From: Pseudomonas sp. P8_241
Lineage (GTDB): Bacteria; Pseudomonadota; Gammaproteobacteria; Pseudomonadales; Pseudomonadaceae
DNA: 64,000 bases
NCBI RefSeq assembly: GCF_034008315.1
Contig: NZ_CP125377.1
Location: 4,710,501-4,774,500 of the forward strand
Reading direction: 5' to 3'
The notes below the pieces were generated by a model. That model was given only the letters and a program-made list of their open reading frames with translations. It made no database searches and had not been told where the DNA came from. Of the stretch, positions 16,841 to 25,700 are shown piece by piece. A program made the position numbers and the translations under genes. Numbering within the stretch: position 1 is the stretch's first letter; each line of letters starts with the position of its first letter.

Positions 16841-18275
16841 CCCCGAAATGAATCGATCCGTTGCCTTGGAGTCCCTGGTGGAAGGTCCCGGCTGGGTAGG
16901 CATCATGTCGCAGTGGGTGATGTGGAAGGTCTTCCACCTGAGTGAGTTCCTCGATCCCGAAGGACCGCCGCACTGGTTGTGGCGGCGCGGCCGACAGAAG
17001 CCCGCGGGATTGAAGGCCATCTCCGGGATCGGCTACAAGCGCTCCTCCGACCATGCGCGAGTGCTGTGCAAGCGCTGGGGGATTCCCTATGTAGCACTGG
17101 AGGACGGGTTTTTGCGCTCTTCGTCGCTGGGAGTTGAGGGTGATACACCGATGTCGATGGTGGTCGACCCCATCGGTATTCATTACCTCGCCGATCGGCC
17201 GTCGCTGCTGGAAAACATGCTGCAGACGCCGCATGACCTGACCGGTGCAGAACTGGCCACCGCAGCAGCGTTGATTGCCCTGATGCGCAGCAGCGGCATC
17301 GGCAAATACAACAACGCGCCGGACTTGAGCGATGACGACGCGCTGGGCCGCGAAAAGCCATTGGTCCTGGTGGTGGACCAGACCTATGGCGATTTTTCGA
17401 TTCCCGGTGGCGGACTGTGCGAAGCCGATTTCATCCGCATGCTCGATGCTGCGCTGGCGGAAAATCCCGAGGCGGATGTGCGGGTGCGGATTCACCCGGA
17501 CTGCGTCAACGGCCATAAAAAAAGCTGCCTGTTCGATGCCGCCGTTCAGCGCGGTATCCCGCTGGAAAGCCGCCATGTTTCGTGGGCGTCCCTCGCTCGC
17601 CGGGCGCAGCGTGTCTATGTCGGCACCAGTCAGGCCGGGCTTGAGGCACTGATTCAAGGTATCCCGGTGACCTGCTTCGGCTTGCCGTTCTATGCCGGCT
17701 GGGGTTTGACCGATGACCGTCTGCCCATCCCCCGCCGCCAGGCGCGCCCCACCCTGGAACAACTCGTGGCGGCCGCTTACATCCGTTATTGCCGTTACGT
17801 CGACCCGCTGACGGACCAGCGCTGCGACGTCATGACCGTGGCCCGCCAACTGGCGCGGCAAAAGCACCAGGACAGTCTGTTCGCCGGTAACGTGACCGTC
17901 GTCGGAGTGCCTCGACGTCAACGGGCGACGATCCGCGCTTTGCTCAACAGTCGCTGGGGGCGATTGACGTTCGCTGGCGACAGCACCGACTTGATCCAGG
18001 CCGCGACCCGTGAAACGGACAGGCTAGTGGTTTGGCACACCAGCGAAATCCACGACCTGCAACGCCGTGCCGAAGCCCTTGGTATACCGCTATGGCGTAT
18101 TCGTCCGGGCGTACTGCAAACCGCCGACGGCGAAGAACGGACCCTGTCCCAGATACGCGGCATGCCCTGCAGCCCGGAACAGGCACGACAACACATCGCC
18201 CGCCCGACCACCGCCCTGCTCGACCGATACACACGTGTTCGACAGGTAGGCCGCTACATCAAAGGGATGATCTAG
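16833..18275 (+). CDS. KpsC-like protein with one full and one truncated domain (RkpJ-like)
   Basis: Residues 1-340 form a complete KpsC-type glycosyltransferase domain: LEDGFLRSSSLGV near 89-101, an IHYLADRPS segment, RIHPDC near 220 and PFYAGWG near 285. The remaining 140 residues restart the same fold (NVTVVGVPRRQ, then VVWHTSEIHDLQRRAEALGIP) and reach a position equivalent to VEDGFLRS, where the sequence reads IRPGVLQTA, then end. The second domain is thus only its N-terminal half and lacks the catalytic part. This differs from the true two-domain KpsC encoded 4 kb upstream. The protein resembles the RkpJ/LipA type of the rhizobial rkp-1 region. It likely transfers Kdo or a related sugar, perhaps to the PKS-derived lipid. 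Start ATG overlaps the GNAT gene by 8 bases. Confidence 0.88.
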   Translation: MSSPEMNRSVALESLVEGPGWVGIMSQWVMWKVFHLSEFLDPEGPPHWLWRRGRQKPAGLKAISGIGYKRSSDHARVLCKRWGIPYVALEDGFLRSSSLGVEGDTPMSMVVDPIGIHYLADRPSLLENMLQTPHDLTGAELATAAALIALMRSSGIGKYNNAPDLSDDDALGREKPLVLVVDQTYGDFSIPGGGLCEADFIRMLDAALAENPEADVRVRIHPDCVNGHKKSCLFDAAVQRGIPLESRHVSWASLARRAQRVYVGTSQAGLEALIQGIPVTCFGLPFYAGWGLTDDRLPIPRRQARPTLEQLVAAAYIRYCRYVDPLTDQRCDVMTVARQLARQKHQDSLFAGNVTVVGVPRRQRATIRALLNSRWGRLTFAGDSTDLIQAATRETDRLVVWHTSEIHDLQRRAEALGIPLWRIRPGVLQTADGEERTLSQIRGMPCSPEQARQHIARPTTALLDRYTRVRQVGRYIKGMI

Positions 18276-18300
18276 AGGTCGATCTTTGGACCGCCTTCTC

Positions 18301-18329
18301 TGTAGGAGCCGGCTTGCCGGCGAAGGCGG
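18301..18329. repeat. Single REP-like element
   Basis: A GTAGGAGCCGGCTTGCCGGC palindrome between the converging ends of the KpsC-like and oxoamine synthase genes. It may serve as a 3' transcript boundary. Confidence 0.75.
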
Positions 18330-18373
18330 TCTTGAATACTGCACAGCCTCCAGGCTCACTGCGCTCGCCGCGC

Positions 18374-19723
18374 TTACAACCGCTCGAGCTCTTGCGCGAC
18401 GATGGCGACGGTGTCGTCGATTTGTTCCGAGGTGTGCAGGCACGACACAAAAAAGCGCACACGGGCGGCCTTTTCCGGTACTGCCGGATGCAGGATCGGC
18501 TGGGCGTTGATCCCCCGCTTCGCCAGGGCACCGGATAATCGCGTGGCCTTGAGCGAGCTGCCGGTGATCACCGGAATCACCGCAAGCCCCGTGCTGGTAC
18601 CGGTATCCAGCCCGGCCTCGCGGGCCAGGGCGAGAAACTGTTTGCCCCGCGCCTGCAAGGTCGCCACACGTTCGGCGTCATGGGCCATGCAACGCACGGC
18701 GGCCAGCGCCGCCGCCGCCACCGAAGCCGGCATGCCTACGCTGTAGAGAAACCCCGGCGCCATGAACTTCAGGTGTTCGACCAGTGCCGACTCGCCGGCA
18801 ATGTACCCTCCGCAGCTGGCCAGGGTCTTGCTCAGGGTACCCATCCAGATGTCCACGTCGGAGCCTTTCAGACCGAAATGTTCGCGAATGCCTTTGCCGT
18901 TGGCCCCCATGACGCCCAGCGAATGGGCTTCGTCGACCATCAGGAACACACGGTGCTTGTTCTTTAATTCGACGAAACGCGGCAGGTCCGGGTAATCGCC
19001 GTCCATGCTGTAGATGCCTTCGAGCACCACCAGAACCCGCTCGAAATGCTGACGCTGATCGCCGAGCAAGCGGTCGAGCGCTTCCCAGTCGTTGTGGGCA
19101 AAACTGAGGCGGCGCGCACCCGATAACTGGATGCCTTGCAGCACGCTGTTGTGGATCAATTCGTCGTGGATCACCAGATCCCGCGGGCCGAACAGGTAGC
19201 CAATGGTAGTGACGTTAGTGGCATGACCGCTGACAAAAGTAACCGCGTCATCCACCTCGTACAGCCTGGCCAGCTCAGCCTCCAGCTCACGATGGATCGG
19301 TCGATCGCCGGACACCAGGCGACTGGCCGACACCGAGGTGCCGTAGTGATCGATGGCTGCCTTGGCCGCCTCGGCGACTACCGGATGGCCGGAGTAGCCC
19401 AGATAGTTGTAGCTGGCGAAGTTGACGAAGCGCTGGCCCTGGATCGTCGTTTCGGCGCCAGCCAGACTTTCGTGCAGCTTGAAAAATGGATTGGCCAGGC
19501 CAAAGCGCGCCGCGCCGTCGTGCATGATTCGCAGTTGCTGGTAACCAGGATGCAGATCGAAGCGGTAAAACTGCTCCGGCACTGTGCGGGCGCTGCGGTT
19601 CACGTCCGCCAGCGAGACCGGCGGCGTGTCATCGCCGGTCTGCCGCTGGCGTCGCTCCAGGGCTTGCTGGATCAGCTTGTCTTTCATTGAAGCGCCAAGC
19701 CCTGGTGAACGATTAGAGGTCAT
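18374..19723 (-). CDS. PLP-dependent alpha-oxoamine synthase, RkpG-like
   Basis: Enzymes of this family (serine palmitoyltransferase, KBL, AONS, ALAS) condense an acyl thioester with an amino acid, releasing CO2, to give an alpha-amino ketone. The 449 residues show FASYNYLGY near 102-110, Asp264-Glu-Ala-His267 that bind the PLP ring, and the Schiff-base Lys299 in GTLSKTLASCGG. An N-terminal extension of about 80 residues precedes the fold, as in RkpG and in oxoamine synthases fused to or acting with PKS proteins. It starts 9 bases after the PKS stop, so the two are one transcript. The PKS lacks a thioesterase, which makes this enzyme the likely chain-release step. ATG 19723 is used; ATG 19687 is possible. 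The amino acid used is not evident. Confidence 0.9.
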   Translation of the reverse strand: MTSNRSPGLGASMKDKLIQQALERRQRQTGDDTPPVSLADVNRSARTVPEQFYRFDLHPGYQQLRIMHDGAARFGLANPFFKLHESLAGAETTIQGQRFVNFASYNYLGYSGHPVVAEAAKAAIDHYGTSVSASRLVSGDRPIHRELEAELARLYEVDDAVTFVSGHATNVTTIGYLFGPRDLVIHDELIHNSVLQGIQLSGARRLSFAHNDWEALDRLLGDQRQHFERVLVVLEGIYSMDGDYPDLPRFVELKNKHRVFLMVDEAHSLGVMGANGKGIREHFGLKGSDVDIWMGTLSKTLASCGGYIAGESALVEHLKFMAPGFLYSVGMPASVAAAALAAVRCMAHDAERVATLQARGKQFLALAREAGLDTGTSTGLAVIPVITGSSLKATRLSGALAKRGINAQPILHPAVPEKAARVRFFVSCLHTSEQIDDTVAIVAQELERL

Positions 19724-19732
19724 AGTCAGTGG

Positions 19733-22700
19733 TCAATTGATCAAACGGGAAAGTTGGGTATCGGGACTGCTCGCGCCAGAACCGACTTGCGTCAATTCTA
19801 CTTCGGACAGCTCGACGCCATGGCGCGCCAGAGAGTCAGCGGTCCGCGCCTGCAAACTGTCCTCGGCATCCTGGCTGCCACGCAGCAACTCAAGAATACG
19901 TATGGTCAGCTTGGCAATGCTCGAGGTTTCGCTCAGCTCCATGACCGGCAGGCGAATACCGAAACGTTCCTCGACCGCGACCACCAGCTCCACGCTCATC
20001 AGCGAATCGAGCCCCAGCTCCTGAAGCGGGCGACTGCTGTCGAGCTTGCTGGCAGGGATGCGCAGGATCTCGCTGATTTCCTGCTTGAGCATTTCAGCAA
20101 ACAGCTCGGTGAGCTCCTCGTCGTTCATTTCCAGAAGCAGGCGCTGGATATCATCGACATTGCTCTCCTCCTCCTGCTCACCACTGTGCAGGCGCGCCAG
20201 CTCAATGAACTTCGGCGATCCGGCTGCCGGCAGGAATCGCGACAGCGCTTTCCAGTCGAGCTCCAGCACACCGAGCCCGGAGCGTTTTTGCAGCAGCAGG
20301 TTTTCCAGGGTGTCGAGGGCCGCTTGCGACTGCAGGGCCGCACCGCCCATGCGACTTTGCAGGGCATCCTTGATGTCCTGGTTTCGAGCGAGGAAACCGG
20401 CATCGTCAATGGCGCCCCACAGCACCGCAGTGGCCGGCAAGCCTTGCAACAGGCGGTGACGGGCCAGCGCTTCGAGCCAGTGGTTGGCCGCTACATAGTT
20501 GGCCTGCCCCGGGTTGCCGAACAGAGTGGTCGCCGAAGAAAACAGCACGAACAAGTCCAGCGGCAGATGCGCGGTCAGTTCATGCAGCAATTGCGCGCCC
20601 TTGGCTTTGGGTTCGAGCACCCGTTGCAACTGGGCTTGCGTAAGGTTGCGAATCAAACCGTCATCGAACACCGTGGCCGCATGCACAACGCCCCGCAGCG
20701 GTGCCGTTGAAGCTTCAAGGCTCGACAGCACGCTGCGCAATTGCGCGATATCGGTAATGTCGCAAGCCAGCGCCTGAACCGCGATGCCCTGCTCACGCCA
20801 GGCCGCCAACGCCGGTTGCGCCTCCTCGGTCGCCGCGCCCCGACGACCCAGCAACGCCAGGTGACGAGCCCCCTTGTCCACCAGCCATTGCGCGGTACGC
20901 AGGCCAAAGCCACTGAGCCCGCCGGTGACCAGATAGGTGCCGTCGGCCGACAGTTGCAAGGTTTGCGCCTGCGCCACCGGAGCGCTGAACACCTGCTGGA
21001 TTGGCGTGCGGTAGGTCACGACGATCTTGCCGATCTGTCGCGCCTGCTGCATGTAGCGGAACGACTCGACGACATCGTTGGCGTCGAACTCACGATACGG
21101 CAGCGGGCTGAGGATGCCATCGCGGAACAACTGCATCATGTCGCCAAACAGGCGACGGGTCAGTGCCGGGCGCTCGCTCATCAACTGGTCGGCATCGATG
21201 CCGAAGTAGCTGATGTTGTTGCGGAACGGCCGCAGACCGATTTTGGTGTTCTGGTAGAAATCGCGCTTGCCCAGTTCAAGGAATCGCCCGAACGGCTTGA
21301 GCACTTGCAGGTTGCGGTTGATCGCCTCGCCTGCCAACGAATTGAGCACCACGTCGACGCCACGGCCAGCGGTAATGGCGAGGATCTCGTCGGCAAACGC
21401 CAGTGATCGCGAATCGAACACATGCTCGACGCCGAGCAAGCGCAGGAAATCGCGTTTTTCGTCGCTGCCGGCGGTGGCGTAGATCTCGGCCCCGCACCAT
21501 TTGGCGATCTGGATCGCGGCGATCCCGACGCCACCGGCAGCGCCGTGAATCAGGATTTTCTCGCCCGGTTCCAGGCGCGCCAGGTAATGCAGCGCGTAGT
21601 ACACGGTGAAGAAGGTGCTAGGGATGGTCGCGGCCGCTTCGAAGGACATGCCCTCAGGGATCCGCGCCACCGCGTTGGCATTGGTCACCAGGCGGTTGGC
21701 GAAGCTCGACGGGCCGAAGCCTACCACCCGGTCACCCGGCTGGAAGTCACCTTCTACCTGCAGGCCCTTGCCACGCACGACACCGGCAAACTCGAAGCCC
21801 AGGGTCGGGCCGGAAAAACCGTTTTCGATGGCTTCATCCGACAGCAAACCCAACGCATACATGACGTCGCGGAAGTTGAGGCCGGTGGCCTGGACTTCGA
21901 TGTCCAGCTCATCGCCCGCCGGCACCAACGCGTCGTGGGCTTCCCAACGCAGGTTGCGCAACTGGCCCGGCAGTTCGAAGCCAAGGCTGACCTGGGTCGG
22001 GGCCTGTTGACCGGCTGTGCGGTCCAGTTGATCCGGGCGCACCCGCAAACGGGCAACGTATCGATCACCCTCCGCGCTGATCGCCAGTTCGGTTTCTTCA
22101 TCGGCATTGAGCAGCGCCGGCAGCAACGCTTCGACACCCGCCCCTTCAGCCAGGTCCAACAGACGAACGCGGCAGCCCACGGCCTCGTTGGCCAGCGTGC
22201 GGCCAAACCCCCACAACGCCGCATCGGCCAGGGTCGACACATTACCGGGCACTTGCGACGACACAGGCAGCAGGTGCACCGCCGCCCCGCGCGTCAACAA
22301 CCAGCAGTCAGGGCTCACGCCCGCCTGTTCGCAAGCCTGGGTCAATCCTGCGGCGAGCATGCAACGCTCAGCCTGGCCATCCAGCCCTTGGGTGCCGAAT
22401 AAACCACTGAGCAGTAACAGGTGCCGCGGTGCTGGCCCGGCGCTCAATTGCAGGGCCATGTCCTGTGCCGAAGCCGGCGCCAGCCAGTCAACGCTTTGCC
22501 CCTGATCGCGCAGGGCCAGGGTCAGTTGTTGTGCGAAAGCGTTTTCCGCGCCTTGCTGATCAGCCACCAGCAACCAGTGTTGAACGGGCAATGGTTGCGG
22601 ATCGAATGCCACCACGCCTTCGGTCGTGCCCATCAGCACATAACTGCCGCTGGACATGGCTGGCATAAACTCCAGTACATCGTCGACGCTCAAGCCGTGA

Positions 22701-25700
22701 CGACGCAGTTCCTGCTGCCAGAATCCCGGACGCTGTTGCACCGACAGGCTCCGTTGCCCTTCGCCGGTCAGCCACCATGAAGGTTGCGCGCCGAACACGA
22801 AGTCCGCCCAGCGCGCCGGGTGCTGTGCCAGCAGCATCAACTGCCCACCGGCCGACATGCGCACAGCCGCGTGGCCCAGGCTCTTGCTGATCGATTCCAG
22901 CGGCGCCAGGTCCGCGGCGACCAAGACCAGGTCAAAGCCGCTGGCAGGCACGGTCGGCAGCTGTTCGGCATCCGCCAGGCTGAGCAATTGCAGGTCCGGG
23001 AACTCGCCTTGCAGCAGGCTTGCCGGGTCCAGGTCGTCAGCGCTGTATTGGTAATCGACACGGTCGAAGTCCAGCTGTGCGCACAGTTGCGCAGCGAAGG
23101 GTGCACCACCGAAACCGAGCTCGAGAATTCGCAAGCGTTGCCCCGCCGGCAGCACGGCCAGACGTTGCTCGATGTGCTGTCTGATGCCGTCCAGCAAGGC
23201 GTGATAACCGCTGGCACCCAGGACCTGACGGGACAATTGGGCTGGCGAGGTTTCGCGCGGCAGCAACGTTTCAATCTGCTGGGCACCGCTGAGCAGGTCC
23301 AACAGGTGGATACCGATTCGCCCCACCGAGTGAATAATCTGGAAATGCTCGGGATAGCTGCGGAACAGTTCCTGCCAGATGTCCTGGGCGCTCGGACGCT
23401 CACCCTGATCGGCCACCTGCCAGGTGCCACCGCTGGCCATCAGGCTACCGTCGTCCACTGCCTGTTCCAGCAGGTGATCCAGATACCCCGAGTACCCCTG
23501 CGCCTGGGTTTGCCATGTCGCCCGCTGGGCAAGGCTCAGCTGACCACCCAGGGACTCGATGGCTTCCAGCACAAAGCTGCCACACAGGCTGTCCAGCAGC
23601 GGTTCGACTTCCTGGCTGTAGCGCTGCTGTGTCGGCTCATCAGCCACCGATGCCAGGCTCTGAACCAAGGTGTGATGCAAGGCCGGGGGTTTGAACGGCA
23701 ACCCACGGGCGGCATTGGGATAAGGTTTGGCGATGCCGGCGAAATCCGCCAGCTTCAGGTCGCCACTGCGATCCTTGTGCAATTTGACCGCACGGAAACG
23801 CGCGTCCTTGATGCACACCACGGCGCGCCCTTGGGCGTCGTACAGGGTGAAGTCGGCCAACAGGGAATGTTCCGACCGGCGCACCAGGCGCACTTTCGCC
23901 AGGCAGGGTGGCAGGCTTGCGGCGGCAAAATTGATCCGACCCAGTTTTACCGGGATAAACGCCAGGCCATTACGCGCCTTGGGGTCTGCGCTCAGCAACT
24001 GCGTGATCAGCTGGAACGCACTGTCCAGCAACGCCGGATGCAGGTGCAAGGTTGCCAGTTCGGACGCAATTACCTGGGGAGCGCTGAGCTGCGCCAGCAC
24101 CTGGTCACCGTCGATCCAGCCGGCTTCGATGGCCTGATAGGCCGGGCCGTAGTTAAGGCCAACCGCACAGGTCAGTTGCAAATGTTGCGCTCGATTGAAA
24201 TCCGGGGCGCGAGTGGGCAGTGCCGGTGCCTGTTCGTTCAGCAGGACACCACGCGCCTCGCCCGGCAAACGGGCAACCACGTGTCGCGCCCACGGTTCTT
24301 CCTGGGCCGTGCTGCGCGACACAATGGAGACGGTGCCATCGCTGCTGTCGATCTGCACACGCACGCGCTTGCTCGACTCGGCATGCAGCACCAACGGATT
24401 GTGGATTTCCAGTTCTTCGATGTCGACGTACTGACCCGGCTGGTAGCACTGCGCCGCCGCCAGGACCAGTTCAGTGAAACCGGCCCCCGGGAACAGCACC
24501 GCATCGCCGACCTTGTGGTCATCCAGCGACGCAAACAGTTGTGTATCGAGACGGTTTTCCCAGGTCAGCTCATGCCCCGGAACGGCATGACCGAGCAGCG
24601 GATGCTGCCGCTCAAGGTAAAGCGCCCGGCTCGACTCCGGCGTGTCGCCATGCCAGTGCCGCTCGCGCTGCCATGCGTAGTTGGGCAAGCGCACGAACTG
24701 CCCGGTGCTCGGGAACAGGCACGACAGATCAGTCTCGACGCCACTGATCAGCACCTTGGCCACCGCACGGGTGACCCGCTGTGGGGCGTCGTCATTGCGC
24801 ATCAGTGTGGTAATCGCCACGCCCTCTTGACCCTGTGCGGCCAAGGCATCGCTGACATAGCTGCGCAGGACCGGATGCGGACCGACCTCGACAAAGACGT
24901 TGTAGCCCTGTTCGCACAGGGTTTCGCTGGCGGACTGGAACAACACCGGGAAACGGATGTTCTGCCACCAGTATTCGGCGTCCAGACGTTTTCCATCCAG
25001 CAAGCCACCGGTGACTGTGGAATACAAAGGGATCTGGCCGCTGCGTGGAGCGATGTCGCGCAACGCCTCGACCACCTGTTCGCCGATCATGTTCATCGCC
25101 GGCGAGTGGAAGGCGTAGTCCAGGGCAAGGCGACGAACAAATACCTGACGTTCGCTCAGCACCTGCTCAAGACGCTCCAGGCCACTGACAGAACCGGCCA
25201 CGGTCGCGCCCTTGAAGCTGTTTTCGCCAGCCAGGACCACATCGTCAAGGCCCAACTCCTGGAGCAGATTCGCGGTGTCGCTGCCCGACAAGCCAACGGC
25301 GGACATTTGTCCATAACCGGCCGTGAGCCCCTGCAAGCGACTGCGGTGGTAGATCACCCGGGTCGCGTCAACCAGGGTCAAGGCACCGCACGCCCAGGCG
25401 GCGGCGACTTCGCCAACGCTATGGCCCATCACGACCTGCGGCACCACTCCCTGGCTGGCCAGCATGCGGGTGACACCGACTTGCAGCGCGAACAGGGCCG
25501 GCTGGGCTATTTCGGTCAAATGATACCGGTCCTGCCCGTTTTCACCCGCCAGTTCGGCAATCAGCGAGTAGCCGGACAATGGCTGGAACACCGCATCGAT
25601 TTCAGCGACGGCGGCATGGAACACCGGGTCCGCGAGCAACCCTTTGCCCATCCCTTGCCATTGCGACCCATTGCCGGAGAAAACAAACACCGGCCCCTTG

